A DNA stretch of 64,000 nt, taken from contig NZ_JAPUBN010000013.1 of assembly GCF_026966905.1 (NCBI RefSeq), positions 310,001 to 374,000 of the forward strand, in the 5' to 3' direction. A program made the translations under genes and the position numbers. Below are positions 1-11,801 of the stretch, piece by piece. This DNA is from Marinomonas phaeophyticola (lineage in GTDB: Bacteria > Pseudomonadota > Gammaproteobacteria > Pseudomonadales > Marinomonadaceae). Under the pieces are notes generated by a model. That model did no database searches, was not told where the DNA came from, and was given only the letters and a program-made list of their open reading frames with translations. Position 1 is the stretch's first letter. Each line of letters opens with the position of its first letter.

Positions 1-609
<609 letters not shown>

Positions 610-3600
610 TTAAATTAGATTTCTTAATTCGCGGATTGCGACAGAAATCATGGCTAATGTTAATTCGCTTTCAGTTTTAATTTCACCGAAAGTGGCTTGA
701 TAATGATGGATGCTATCGGCATTTAGTTCATTCCATTGACTGAGTCTTTGCTCAACATTATTGATATCTGAGTTAGACTGAATCACTTCTTGAGTTAAAG
801 TGCGTAAGCTATTATCGATCTCATCACCTAAACCGGCTTTTGCTTTACGTTGCCACATATCGTTCGCGGTAAGCTCGCTGACAGAATGACGTAACCAATG
901 CAGATCTAAATCCATTTCCAAAGCGAAATAGGTCTGAGAAACGTCCATAACATCTTTTTCTGTATTACTGGCGACTCGAATGATGTCTAAGCCGTAGAAT
1001 AAGTAATGCAATGCGGAAATCTTATCGGACAACTCGCTTGGAATGCCTGTATCAGACAGTTTTGATGATAAGGCAGATAAATGCTCTTGACTTGGTTGCG
1101 TTAAAATAGCTTGGATATTTTTTCCAATGACTTCAACACCAGGCTTATAAGCTTCAATTAGTTTTTGAATTGATAATACTTCACGAGTATTACGCAACAA
1201 CCATAAAGTAGCGCGTTCAAGTAAGGATTGGATACGAATCAATACCTTGTTTAAAACACTGTTCTCTACTTTGAAATCAAGTTCGTTAATGGCGCTCCAT
1301 AATGCAGGAATACCAAAAATCTCTTCAGCGGCGGAATAGGCACGTACAAGGTTCAATGCAGAGGCACTGGTTTCTTCCTGTACATAAGTACTGAAAGTGG
1401 GTCCCATACGGTTACCGATATTATTGGTAACATGGCCAGCGACTATTTCTTGAGCCAGAGGGTGTGTTGCCATATCTTTAGTGAACTTCTTCGCCAGTTG
1501 AGTCGGGAAGTAAGTTTGGATTTGATCCATTAAATCGGCATCTTCACCAATACCATCAGCGACTAATTGCTCTGATAGTTTGATTTTTGAGTAAGCTAAC
1601 AAGACTGAAATTTCAGGGCGAGTTAAGCCATTGCCTTTACTCATGCGTTTCTTGATTTGTGCATCCGTTGGTAAGAATTCAATCTCACGATTCAGGCGTC
1701 CATCGCGTACAAGAGAGACTATTAAGCGCCAGTGATCAGCAAGACGTTCAGCCGCTTGAGAATTAACCAATGACAAAGCATGACTTTGGCCAAGGTTATG
1801 ATTCAAAACCAACTTACCGACTTCATCGGTCATTTCAGCAAGTAGTTTATTACGTTGTTTTTCGGTCATGTCGCCATTTTCAACAACACGATTCAAGAGA
1901 ATCTTGATATTTACTTCGTGGTCGGAGCTGTCTACACCCGCAGAGTTGTCTATGGCGTCGGTGCTAACTAGGCCGCCCGCTTGAGCAAATTCAATACGGC
2001 CTTTTTGTGTTAAGCCAAGGTTACCGCCTTCACCAACCATTTTACAACGAAGCTCATTACCATTAACGCGCAATGAATTATTGCCACTATCGCCTACATC
2101 GGCATGGCTTTCGGATTCAGATTTAACATAAGTACCGATACCACCATTCCATAATAGATCAACTGGTGCTTTTAGAATGGCCGAGATTAGGTCTGTTGGT
2201 GCGAGCGACTTAACGTTACCTTCGATGCCCAGTGCTTTACGAATGTCCATATTCAGAGGGATGGATTTAGCGGAACGATTAAAGATGCCACCACCTTTAG
2301 AAATTAATTCTTTATTGTAATCTTCCCAAGACGAGCGAGGTAGATTAAACATTCTTTGACGCTCTTCAAATGAGGTCGCAGAATCCGGTGTTGGATCGAT
2401 AAAAATGTGCATATGGTTGAATGCAGCGACTAACCGAATGTGTTTTGACAATAGCATCCCATTACCGAATACATCTCCTGCCATGTCACCGACACCAACC
2501 GCTGTGAAGTCGGTTGTTTGGCAGTCAATTCCGATTTCTTTGAACTGGCGTTTAACCGATTCCCATGCCCCTCGAGCGGTGATCCCCATTTTTTTATGGT
2601 CATAACCGTTTGAACCACCAGAAGCGAAAGCGTCACCTAACCAGAATCCATATTTTTCAGAGATGCTGTTAGCAAGGTCTGAGAATGTCGCGGTGCCTTT
2701 ATCGGCTGCCACCACTAAATAAGGATCGTCTTCATCGTAACGCTGAACACTGATAGGCGGTACTACTTCGTTTTGAACCAAGTTGTCAGTAATGTCTAAT
2801 AAGCCACTAATGAATGTGGTGTAACAACGCACGACTTCAGCTTGAACTTCATCACGAGACGCATTTTTCTTCAGTTGTTTGGCGACGAACCCCCTTTAGC
2901 TCCAGCAGGAACAATTACGGCGTTTTTCACCATTTGCGCTTTAACAAGACCAAGTACTTCGGTACGGAAATCTTCCATACGATCAGACCAGCGTAAGCCG
3001 CCACGAGCAACTTTACCGCCACGCATATGTACACCCTCTACCCATGGCGCATAAACGAAGATTTCGAATTTTGGTCGTGGTAATGGCACGGCTGGGATTT
3101 GGTTTGGATCCAGTTTGAAAGAAACGTAATCCTTGATTTGCCCGTTGTCATCCGCTTGATAGAAGTTCGTACGTAACATGGCTTGAATAACGGACAAGTA
3201 ATGTTTCAGAATACGGTCTTCATCTAGGTTAGCAACCAGATCCAACTCTTCTTCGATTTTAGTTAAGATTTTTGCTACTTTATCTTCGCGTTTAGTCGAC
3301 AAAGTAGGATCAAAACGTTGTTCAAAAAGTTGTACTAACAGACGTGCAATATTGGCGTTTTTCTCAAGTGTCTGCTGCATATAAGACAAAGAGAAAGGCA
3401 CTTGTAATTGAGTTAAGTATTTAGTGACCGCACGTAACATGGTCACTTGACGCCATGTTAGGGATGCGTCTAGCACTAAAGCGTTAAAGCGATCATTTTC
3501 TACACGGCGATTGAAGACTTGGTTGAACGCGTCTTGGAAGGCTTCTCGTTGTGCTTTTTGATCTAGGTTAACACTGAGGTCAACAGAAATAGCAAATTCA

Positions 3601-5426
3601 ACAACCCATGTATTGCTATCAGAATGGCTATCCAGTTCGTAAGGACGAGCTTCTAGTACTCGTAATCCCATGCATTCCAATATAGGCAATACATCAGACA
3701 GTACTAAAGACGTGCCTGAACCGTAAACCTTGAAGAAATAATTGCCTTTTTCTTGACCAACTTGATGGTAAAGGTGGGTGGTTATTTCTCCGTTAGCGGC
3801 AAGGTTATTGAGTCTCTCTATATCCAACACAGCGGTGTTTGGGGAGAAATCTTCACGGTAGGCCGCAGGAAGGTAAGGCGCAAACTTATTATAAAGAGCG
3901 TTACTTTTTTCTTCGCCCATGGAGGTATGCAATGCGTTTAGGAGCTTGTCATCCCAAGAGTTCATTGCATCTTGCATTTTACGCTGAATGTCTTCTACTT
4001 CTACATGATCCAAACCATTTTTAGAGGATGTTTGAATGGTAAAGTTAACACGAGCCAATACAAGTTGTGAGAATTGAACGTTAAATTCAGAACTCGTACC
4101 GTTACAAGAATCGATTAAAATTTCTTGCATCTTGATACGTAACTCGGTGTTGTAACGATCTCTAGGTACGTAAACCAAAGCATTAATAAAGCGGCCATAA
4201 ATGTCTTTACGTAGGAAAACACGTAATTGACGGCGCTCTTGAATGGCTAGGATGCTTTGAATCGTATTGAGTAACTCATCAACTGGCGCTTGCAACATTT
4301 CGTCACGAGGGTAGCTGTTAAGGATGTGTTTAAGGTTTTTACCTTTATGACTGTTTGGATCCACTTCACAACGAGCCACAATGTGATCAAGCTTCTTACG
4401 GAGTAGTGGAATATCTTGCAGACGAGCGACATAGGCGGCAGAAGAGTATAAACCGAAGAAACGCCATTCACCGATGACATTACCCGCTTTATCAAAACGT
4501 TTAATACCTAAGTAATCTAAATGAACAGGACGGTGGACGCTTGAGACCGCTGTTGATTTCGTCAGAATGATGGCATTGCTGTTATCAAGTGCCAGTTTTG
4601 CTAAACGATCATTTAAGATAATGTCGCGTTTAATTGAGGTGGCATCTTTGTCGCGGAATGTTCCTAGGCCAGAGCCATCAACAAGTTTTAAGTGTGCTTC
4701 TTCGCCTTCTTTTATTAAGTCGTAAGCTCTAAAGCCAATGAAGGTAAAGTGGTTATTGGCTACCCAACGTAAGAAATCTAAATTTTCTTTATGTTCTTCG
4801 TTTTTGCTAAGATGCTTTACTTGCTCGGACTCTTTGATGATATTCAAAAGATTGTTTTGCATTGCAGGCCAATCTTTTACTGTTTGTTTGACATCAACCA
4901 GTGTCTTAACCAGCTCGGCTTTAATTTCATCAAATTTCGATAAATCAGAAAGACGATCAATTTCGAATCGAATAAGCGCTTCGTTATTACCTTCATTACT
5001 ATAAGGTTGTAATGTTTCTAGGTCACCGTTCTCATGACGGCCTACGTGCAGCATTGGGTGTGATGTTAAATGGATGGTAAGTCCTAGGCGCACCAATGCC
5101 ATATTGAAGGAAGACACAAGGAACGGCATGTCGTCTGTTAAGATTTCAATGACCGTATGAGTGGATTGCCAGCTGTGCTCTTCATAATTCGGATTATAGA
5201 CACGAATTTTAGGGGTGTTAGGTTTACGGTTTTGTACAAAGTCCCATAAGCACAAAATCGTCCCATATAAGTTTTCAATGGGCTCATTGACCATGTCTTC
5301 AGTAAGGGAGTCTTGAAAGTAAAGACGTGTTAGCTGAATTAGGCTTTCAGTGTTAGTTGGAGAAAAGTTGTCTTTAAGCTCAACTTCGATGCGTTCAATT
5401 AACTCGAGTTTCTTGTTGTTAGTCAT
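610..5426 (-). CDS. gdhB: NAD-specific glutamate dehydrogenase, large (about 180 kDa) type, with a one-base frameshift
   Basis: The product oxidatively deaminates glutamate to 2-oxoglutarate with NAD, the last step when arginine is used as a carbon source. Two frames join into one protein: 5426-2871 encodes about 850 N-terminal residues (ACT-like regulatory part, then the start of the catalytic domain with RGGLRWSDRMEDFRTEVLGL and VKNAVIVPAGAKGG), and the C-terminal part continues in the other frame from just after that motif. Expected continuation is KGGFVAKQLKK. It is restored by adding one base to the run of five C at 2890-2894 (five G on the coding strand). The rebuilt length is about 1605 aa, normal for this family. 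No other disruption is visible, so a base-call error in the homopolymer is at least as likely as a real mutation. The gene is divergent from the GlxA/ArgR-type regulator. Confidence 0.9.
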
Positions 5427-5547
5427 TTATAGTACCCATCCTCATGAGTGGTGTTCTTGTAAAACCTATTTTAGTTATAAGATCGCTAATACTGTGTTTC
5501 AGAGCTATTATGTGATTATTATGAAAAAAATCCTCTAGTGGTAGGTG

Positions 5548-5568
5548 ATAAGTTTAGTCAATGCGACA
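5548..5568 (-). promoter_or_regulatory. Putative ArgR (AraC-type) half-site upstream of gdhB
   Basis: On the minus strand the sequence is TGTCGC (5568-5563), eight bases, then AA (5554-5553). This fits the TGTCGC-N8-AA-N5 half-site I recall for the AraC-family ArgR of Pseudomonas aeruginosa. It points toward gdhB, about 130 bases before its ATG, and lies between gdhB and the divergent regulator gene. Function is inferred. Confidence 0.5.
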
Positions 5569-5687
5569 TTTACTTTCGCTTTGGGCGTTTTATTTATAAT
5601 AATACTTGATCAAAAGGGAAAAACCCTTTGTTATCCATTTTACAGAAAATAATCTTCTTTTTTATTTATTAATTGTAGGATAAAAAC

Positions 5688-6740
5688 TTGTACAAACGCG
5701 AATTTGCATCAAGAGAAATTATGCAAGCAAGTGGAAAACCGTTAAAGTATGGTTTTTTGCTGCTTCCGCATTACTCTATGCTTGGTTTTTCCTCCGCAAT
5801 TGAAACGCTTCATCTCGCAAATTGGGTGAGTGGAAAAGAACTCTATCGATTCTGTACTATTAGTTATGAAAGTAAAGATGTTCTTTCAAATACAGGCGTA
5901 AAAACGGTAGCTGATTATCTAACGAATGAATCACCTAAAGATCTTGATGCCGTTTTTATTTGTGGTGCATCACCTGTTACTCAAAATGAGAATCCCGCTC
6001 TCGAAAACTGGTTGAAAAGTCTGTCTAATAAACGCATTGGTTTAGGTGGACTTTGTACGGGGAGTTATTTGTTAGCGAAAGCCGGTCTTTTGGATGGTTA
6101 CCGTGCCACTATTCATTGGTGGAGTATTGCTAACTTGCGAGATGAGTTTCCGACAACGATTGTTTCTAATCATTTGTTTGAAGTGGATAAAGACCGTTTT
6201 ACCTGTAGTGGCGGAACCGCGGCAATGGATATGATGTTGTTTATGATAGGTAAACAGCATGGTATGAATCTGGCGAGTAGCATTTCAGAACAGTTTGTTT
6301 GTGAGCGCATTCGTTCCCATGAAGACCCACAACGAATACCTTTACAGGCTCGTATTGGTATTGGACAGCCTAAATTAATTGAAGCGGTTCAGCTAATGGA
6401 AGCAAATATCAATGAACCATTAAGTCCTGATGATATTGCGTACCATGTTGGCTTATCACGCCGCCATTTAGAGCGTTTATTTAAGAAAAACTTAGACTCT
6501 ATGCCATCAAGGTATTATTTAGAGTTAAGATTGAATCATGCAAAGCAATTGCTAACCCAGTCAGATAAAGCCATTGTGCAGGTTGGGCAAGAGTGCGGTT
6601 TTGGCTCAGCGCCCCATTTTAGTACTACTTATAAAGGTTTTTTTGGGGTTACCCCAAGAGAAGAAAGGAAACTGTCTACGCCAAGAGACACTGCTCCTGA
6701 ACAAATAGACAGGAAAAAACGCCAACTTTGGAAAAAATAG
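5688..6740 (+). CDS. argR: GlxA-type transcriptional regulator (DJ-1/PfpI-like domain plus AraC helix-turn-helix), ArgR/CdhR-like
   Basis: Residues about 20-180 form a DJ-1/PfpI-like (class I amidotransferase-like) ligand domain, with GGLCTGSYLLAKAGLLDG holding the nucleophile-elbow cysteine. Residues about 235-325 are a two-HTH AraC/XylS DNA-binding domain ending in VGQECGFGSAPHFSTTYKGFFGVTP. P. aeruginosa ArgR has this architecture and activates gdhB, aot and aru genes in response to arginine. Here gdhB is divergent and the transporter follows directly, so the same role is likely. The listed start is TTG at 5688 after a weak AGGA. An ATG at 5721 (after AAGAGA) is an equally possible start and removes 11 residues. 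Members of this family also control choline, carnitine and dimethylglycine catabolism, so the ligand is not proven. Confidence 0.8.
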   Translation: MYKREFASREIMQASGKPLKYGFLLLPHYSMLGFSSAIETLHLANWVSGKELYRFCTISYESKDVLSNTGVKTVADYLTNESPKDLDAVFICGASPVTQNENPALENWLKSLSNKRIGLGGLCTGSYLLAKAGLLDGYRATIHWWSIANLRDEFPTTIVSNHLFEVDKDRFTCSGGTAAMDMMLFMIGKQHGMNLASSISEQFVCERIRSHEDPQRIPLQARIGIGQPKLIEAVQLMEANINEPLSPDDIAYHVGLSRRHLERLFKKNLDSMPSRYYLELRLNHAKQLLTQSDKAIVQVGQECGFGSAPHFSTTYKGFFGVTPREERKLSTPRDTAPEQIDRKKRQLWKK

Positions 6741-6882
6741 TTTAAAATATTTGGTGTTTTGTTATTTGGCATGTTTTTTGTATTTGAGAGTTGGTTGTGT
6801 ATCCATAAAATTGACTTCAAATACTAGGAAAAAAATGCATTTAATTACAATAATAAATATTCAAAATGAAGGGTAGCTCGAT

Positions 6883-7650
6883 ATGTCAAAAGTCCCAGCC
6901 TTAGAGCTGAACGATATTCATAAGACCTTTGGTGATGTAGAAGTACTAAAAGGTATTTCTTTAAAAGCTTATGACGGCGACGTAATTTCGATTTTGGGTT
7001 CTAGTGGTTCAGGTAAAAGTACTTTTTTACGCTGCATTAACATGCTAGAGAACCCAACAAAAGGGGAGATCATTTTTAATGGCGAACCTCTTTCGTTGAA
7101 ACCAGGCGAGACAGATCTAGTGGCCGCAAATATGAAGCAGTTAACGCAGATGCGCCAACAAATCGGATTTGTATTCCAAAGCTTTAATCTATGGCCCCAC
7201 ATGACAATTTTAGAAAATGTTATGGAAGGTCCTGCTAATGTTCTAAAGCGTCCGAAAAATGAAGTTAAAGCGTATGCAGAACACTTATTAAACAAAGTGG
7301 GTATTGCTGATAAAAAAGATATGTATCCTAGTCAGTTATCCGGTGGTCAACAGCAACGTGTTGCGATTGCTCGGACATTGGCAATGGATCCGCAGGTTAT
7401 TTTGTTTGATGAGCCCACTTCGGCTTTAGACCCTGAGTTGGTTGGTGAAGTCCTTGGTGTTATGCGTAATTTGGCTGATGAAGGTCGAACTATGTTGATC
7501 GTGACTCATGAAATGAACTTTGCTCGAGAAGTGTCAAGTGAGGTTGTTTTCTTACATCAAGGTTTGGTAGAAGAGAAAGGTACACCAACCCAAGTATTTG
7601 AAAACCCTCAATCAGAAAGGTGTAAAGGTTTCTTATCCAGTACTTTCTAG
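6883..7650 (+). CDS. aotP: Polar amino acid ABC transporter ATP-binding protein (HisP/AotP type)
   Basis: This is the 255-residue ATPase of a basic amino acid importer. It has Walker A (LGSSGSGKST, about residues 36-45), the Q-loop (FVFQSFNLWPH), the signature LSGGQQQRVAIARTL, Walker B (VILFDEPTSALDPE) and the switch histidine (VTHEMNFAREV). It is first in a same-strand set with the binding protein and two permeases, in the order P-J-Q-M, and lies 142 bases after the ArgR-like regulator. Arginine/ornithine as substrate is inferred from that context. Glutamine or histidine would look the same at this level. Confidence 0.9.
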   Translation: MSKVPALELNDIHKTFGDVEVLKGISLKAYDGDVISILGSSGSGKSTFLRCINMLENPTKGEIIFNGEPLSLKPGETDLVAANMKQLTQMRQQIGFVFQSFNLWPHMTILENVMEGPANVLKRPKNEVKAYAEHLLNKVGIADKKDMYPSQLSGGQQQRVAIARTLAMDPQVILFDEPTSALDPELVGEVLGVMRNLADEGRTMLIVTHEMNFAREVSSEVVFLHQGLVEEKGTPTQVFENPQSERCKGFLSSTF

Positions 7651-7711
7651 TACGGAAGTCGAGCATCACTAATCACTAGCATTTTATTTAACGGATGACG
7701 ATAATTAAGAT

Positions 7712-7732
7712 TGTCGTGACGTTTAAGTAGAA
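7712..7732 (+). promoter_or_regulatory. Weak ArgR-like half-site before the binding-protein gene
   Basis: TGTCGT at 7712-7717 is followed after eight bases by AG. This is two mismatches from TGTCGC-N8-AA and lies about 50 bases before the start of the binding-protein gene. It is suggestive only because two better sites occur elsewhere in the arginine region. Confidence 0.2.
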
Positions 7733-7782
7733 ATAAAATACGTAATTATAAAAAGTAAATAAAAACTATAAAGGATCCAATT

Positions 7783-8538
7783 ATGAAACTGAAGACATTG
7801 GCGGTAAGTTCTCTTCTATTAGCAGGTGCAGCAATGACATCTGTATCTGTTCAAGCAGCGGACAAAGTGAAAATCGCAACCGAAGGAGCGTGGGCTCCGT
7901 TTAACTTTATTGATGAAGCGGGCAAGCCACAAGGTTTTGACGTTGATATCGCATGGGCGCTTTGTGAAAAAATGAAAGCGGAATGTGAAGTCGTTACTCA
8001 GGATTGGGATGGTCTTATCCCAGGTCTAAAAGTACGTAAATTCGATGCCATTATTGCCTCTATGTCTATTACGGAAGAACGCCTTCAAGTCGTTGATTTC
8101 ACTGATAAATATTATTCGGGCGGTTTGCGTTTCTTAGCTAAGAAAGATCAGTCATTTGATCTTTCTAATTTAGAAGGCAAAGTGATTGGCGCGCAGCGTG
8201 CGACACTTGGCGCTCAATTCCTTGAAGATAACTTCACAGGTAAAGCCGATCTGAAATTTTACGATAACCAAGACAACGTATATTTAGATTTATTGGCAGA
8301 CCGTTTAGACATCGTTTTGTCTGATGAATTGCCTACATATAACTGGTTGAAATCATCTGCAGACGGCGACAAGTTTGAATTTAAAGGTGACGCTTTCCAG
8401 AAAAATGATGAAATTGGTATTGCTGTTCGTAAAGGTGATAAGTTAAAAGCTAAGTTTAATAAAGCGCTTGAAGAAATTCTAGCGGATGGGACTTATGCTG
8501 AAATCAATGCTAAGTACTTCCCATTCTCTATCTACTAA
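7783..8538 (+). CDS. aotJ: Periplasmic amino acid-binding protein of the ABC importer (AotJ/HisJ/ArtJ type)
   Basis: The 251-residue protein starts with a signal peptide (basic MKLK, a hydrophobic run, cleavage near VQA-AD at residues 24-26). The mature part has the family-3 solute-binding fold: TEGAWAPFNF, GFDVDIAWALCEKM, WDGLIPGLK, ASMSITEERLQVVDFT, then IVLSDELPTYNWL and EIGIAVRKGDKL. It captures the amino acid in the periplasm and delivers it to the two permeases encoded downstream. A strong AAGGATCC-type ribosome site precedes ATG 7783. A hairpin-terminator after the gene probably keeps its expression above that of the permeases. Confidence 0.9.
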   Translation: MKLKTLAVSSLLLAGAAMTSVSVQAADKVKIATEGAWAPFNFIDEAGKPQGFDVDIAWALCEKMKAECEVVTQDWDGLIPGLKVRKFDAIIASMSITEERLQVVDFTDKYYSGGLRFLAKKDQSFDLSNLEGKVIGAQRATLGAQFLEDNFTGKADLKFYDNQDNVYLDLLADRLDIVLSDELPTYNWLKSSADGDKFEFKGDAFQKNDEIGIAVRKGDKLKAKFNKALEEILADGTYAEINAKYFPFSIY

Positions 8539-8606
8539 TAATCCCCTTTATAAATTAATTGGCTAAACGCGAGTTGGTTTATAAAAGATTGTTGATCTGA
8601 GATCTA

Positions 8607-8638
8607 GATAGGTAGCGATCTAGCTGCCTATCTTTTCT
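8607..8638 (+). terminator. Intergenic hairpin after the binding-protein gene (partial terminator)
   Basis: GATAGGTAGC (8607-8616) pairs with GCTGCCTATC (8623-8632), allowing one G-T pair. The loop is 6 bases and TTTTC follows. Such hairpins between a binding-protein gene and its permeases commonly set unequal expression within one operon. Confidence 0.6.
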
Positions 8639-8664
8639 ATTCCAGTCTATTCTGAGAAATTATT

Positions 8665-9354
8665 ATGATTGATCTGCATGGATTCGGTAATCAGCTCCTA
8701 CAAGGCGCTGTCATTACTGTTGAGTTAGCCTTTGCATCTCTCATCGTTGGGTTGATACTAGGCCTGCTAGGGGCATCAGCAAAGCTGTCATCAATAAAAG
8801 CTTTGCAATGGATAGCAAATGCGTACACAACGATTATTCGTGGTATTCCTGAACTTCTAACTGTGCTTATAATTTACTTCGGTGCAACGTCTGTATTAAT
8901 GAGTGTTGCTAGCTTGTTTGGCTATGAAGAGTATATTGAAATTGGCCCATTTGTGGCGGGTGTGACAGCATTAGGTTTAACCTTTGGTGCTTATGCTACA
9001 GAAGTGTTTCGCGGGGCGTTGCAATCCATTCCAAAAGGACAGCACGAAGCCGCTGTTGCATTGGGTATGGGGAATGTACGTAAGTTTTATCGAATTATTC
9101 TTCCTCAAGTATGGCGTATGGCTTTACCAGGATTAGGGAATTTGTTTCTGGTGCTATTGAAAGATACGGCGTTGGTTTCTGTTGTTGGGCTAGATGACAT
9201 TATGCGTAAAGCCAGCATTGCCGTTAGCAGTACAAAAGAACCTTTTCTGTTTTACAGTGCGGCAGCATGCATGTATTTAATACTAACCATTATTTCAATG
9301 GTTGCTGTTCATTACATGGAAAAGAAAGCCAGTCGTGGCATTAAGAGGACGTAA
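8665..9354 (+). CDS. aotQ: ABC importer inner-membrane permease (HisQ/AotQ type)
   Basis: This 229-residue membrane protein has about five hydrophobic segments. It carries the polar amino acid permease (HEQRO/His-Glu-Gln-Arg-opine) signature: RGIPELLTVLIIYFG near residue 55, and the EAA loop EVFRGALQSIPKGQHEAA followed by ALGMGNVRKFYRIILPQ at about 115-150, which contacts the ATPase. It pairs with the next permease as a heterodimer. The second permease starts 2 bases after its stop. Confidence 0.88.
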   Translation: MIDLHGFGNQLLQGAVITVELAFASLIVGLILGLLGASAKLSSIKALQWIANAYTTIIRGIPELLTVLIIYFGATSVLMSVASLFGYEEYIEIGPFVAGVTALGLTFGAYATEVFRGALQSIPKGQHEAAVALGMGNVRKFYRIILPQVWRMALPGLGNLFLVLLKDTALVSVVGLDDIMRKASIAVSSTKEPFLFYSAAACMYLILTIISMVAVHYMEKKASRGIKRT

Positions 9355-9356
9355 TT

Positions 9357-10067
9357 ATGGAACTTTCAGTTGTCATTAGCTATTTTCCACGCCTTCTTGA
9401 TGGTGCTTGGGTAACATTACAGCTAGTTATTTTGTCGATTGTGTTAGGTGCTATTTTCGCGTTACCAATTGCCTTAGCTCGTATCTCGTCTTCTCCTTTT
9501 GTTCGGGTGTTTCCTTTTTTATACATTTTCTTTTTCCGTGGTACGCCATTATTAGTGCAAATATTTCTGGTTTATTATGGTGCTTCTCAGTTTGAAGTGG
9601 TTAAAGAGAGTGTTTTTTGGCCGATATTAAGAGAACCTTTTTGGTGCGCCATTATTGCTTTTACCTTAAATACTTCTGCGTATACCGCCGAAATATTTCG
9701 TGGAGCAATTCAGGCTATTCCTGTTGGTGAAGTCGAAGCTTGTAAAGTGGTCGGTATGACAAGGTTTCAAATGTATCGTAGAGTATTACTCCCGAGAGCA
9801 TTTGGTATCGTGTTACCTGCATATGGTAATGAAATTATCTTAATGCTGAAAGGGAGTGCGCTTGCCAGCACAATTACTCTTTTGGACTTGACTGGGATGG
9901 CGAGAACCATTATTGCGAGAACCTACACACCAATTGAAATTTTTATGGCAGCGGGTGTGATATATCTGGTTATCAGTATGGTTGTCATCGCTATTTTTAA
10001 ACAAGTAGAGAAAAGGCAAAATCGATATTTAGGGCCAATTGTTATCAAGGTGCCTGAAAAGGGCTAA
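9357..10067 (+). CDS. aotM: ABC importer inner-membrane permease (HisM/AotM type)
   Basis: This 236-residue permease is the partner of the preceding gene. It has several transmembrane segments, FFRGTPLLVQIFLVYYG, and the EAA loop AEIFRGAIQAIPVGEVEA followed by VVGMTRFQMYRRVLLPRAFG. It begins 2 bases after aotQ, so the two are translationally coupled. A long bidirectional terminator follows the gene and closes the operon. Confidence 0.88.
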   Translation: MELSVVISYFPRLLDGAWVTLQLVILSIVLGAIFALPIALARISSSPFVRVFPFLYIFFFRGTPLLVQIFLVYYGASQFEVVKESVFWPILREPFWCAIIAFTLNTSAYTAEIFRGAIQAIPVGEVEACKVVGMTRFQMYRRVLLPRAFGIVLPAYGNEIILMLKGSALASTITLLDLTGMARTIIARTYTPIEIFMAAGVIYLVISMVVIAIFKQVEKRQNRYLGPIVIKVPEKG

Positions 10068-10080
10068 TTGCATTGTGCGA

Positions 10081-10122
10081 AGCTAATAAAAAAGAGGCTC
10101 TCAAGCCTCTTTTTTATTAGCT
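10081..10122. terminator. Bidirectional intrinsic terminator between aotM and glnK
   Basis: AGCTAATAAAAAAGAGGCT and its exact reverse complement are separated by CTCA, giving a perfect 19-bp inverted repeat. The A/T-rich outer arms provide a U tract in either direction. It serves the convergent aot operon and PII gene. Confidence 0.9.
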
Positions 10123-10141
10123 AGTTTTTTGCTTTAACACG

Positions 10142-10552
<411 letters not shown>

Positions 10553-10566
10553 CTATTAACGAAGTT

Positions 10567-11664
10567 TTAATCATTAAGTGCGTCTAAATCGTCGTATTTC
10601 TCTTCATGGTATTTCATACCGAGCTCATGGACTGCGTCGATTAAATATTTTGGATGCGCTGGATCAACAAATTGATGAATGCCATGACCTAGATTAAATA
10701 CATGGCCTGTACCGTGGCCAAAACTGGATAAAACGTTCTCAACTTCATGGCGAATAACGTCCTCGCCTGCGTATAGAACGCAAGGGTCTATGTTGCCCTG
10801 AAGAGCAACACGGTCGCCAACGCGAGCGCGTGCTTCACCGATATCGGTCGTCCAATCAAGGCCCAGTGCATCCGGTCCAGTGGCCGCCATATTCTCTAAC
10901 CATTGACCGCCATTCTTAGTGAATAAAATAACCGGAATTTTTCTTCCTTCATATTCTCTAATCAATCCATCAAGTATCTGTTTCATATACATTAATGAGA
11001 AGCGTTGATACATAGGACCACTTAACACGCCACCCCAGGTATCAAATATTTGAACGGCTTGGGCCCCCGCTTTTATTTGACCGTTTAAATAATCGATAAC
11101 AGATAGAGCTAATTTATCAAGCAGCTTGTGTAGCACTTGAGGCGATTTGTACATCATGCCCTTGATGTGGCGGAAGTCTTTACTAGAACCGCCTTCCACC
11201 ATGTAGGTCGCTAAAGTCCAAGGGCTTCCAGAAAAGCCAATAAGAGGCACGCGTCCGTTTAACGCTTTTCGAATAACGGTAACGGCGTTCATGACATAAT
11301 CAAGGTCATTTGCTGTTGCAATTGGGAGTGCGTCAACGTCAGCTTCTGTTCGTACTGTTTTACGAAATTTAGGGCCTTCTCCTGTCTCAAAATAAAGACC
11401 TAAACCCATAGCGTCAGGAATAGTTAAAATATCGGAGAAAAGGATTGCCGCATCTAGGTCATAGCGCTCTAAGGGTTGAAGCGTTACTTCACAGGCAAAA
11501 TCAGCGTTTTTACATAAGCTAAGAAAGTCACCAGCGGTTGCTCGACTAGCGCGGTATTCTGGTAGATAGCGACCTGCTTGGCGCATCATCCAAACAGGAG
11601 TTGTATCAACAGGTTGCTTTAGTAAAGCGCGTAGGAAACGGTCATTTTTTAACTCAGGAAACAT
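10567..11664 (-). CDS. hemE: Uroporphyrinogen decarboxylase
   Basis: HemE removes four carboxyl groups from uroporphyrinogen III to give coproporphyrinogen III in haem synthesis. Key segments are [16 protein letters not shown] near the N-terminus (conserved Arg residues that bind substrate carboxylates), [12 protein letters not shown] with the catalytic Asp, [16 protein letters not shown], and NLGHGI near the end. The open frame extends to a GTG at 11673, but GGAG overlaps that codon and sits 8 bases before the ATG at 11664, so the ATG start (365 aa) is preferred. It is a single gene with its own upstream region. Confidence 0.95.
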   Translation of the reverse strand: MFPELKNDRFLRALLKQPVDTTPVWMMRQAGRYLPEYRASRATAGDFLSLCKNADFACEVTLQPLERYDLDAAILFSDILTIPDAMGLGLYFETGEGPKFRKTVRTEADVDALPIATANDLDYVMNAVTVIRKALNGRVPLIGFSGSPWTLATYMVEGGSSKDFRHIKGMMYKSPQVLHKLLDKLALSVIDYLNGQIKAGAQAVQIFDTWGGVLSGPMYQRFSLMYMKQILDGLIREYEGRKIPVILFTKNGGQWLENMAATGPDALGLDWTTDIGEARARVGDRVALQGNIDPCVLYAGEDVIRHEVENVLSSFGHGTGHVFNLGHGIHQFVDPAHPKYLIDAVHELGMKYHEEKYDDLDALND

Positions 11665-11801
11665 GTATTTCACTCCGATTAAAAAGAAATTGGCAGCATT
11701 TTACCTAAGTTCTTTTATAAAAGCAGAGCGAAACTCTAGAATTTGCCTCAATGTGATGAAAAAAATGACTAAGGTTAAGGAAACAGTGTGTTTTGGATCG
11801 T

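Noticed and set aside
2871-2900. Programmed frameshifting in gdhB
   Set aside because: The family is not known for recoding, and the site lacks a stimulatory stem or Shine-Dalgarno-like element, unlike prfB.
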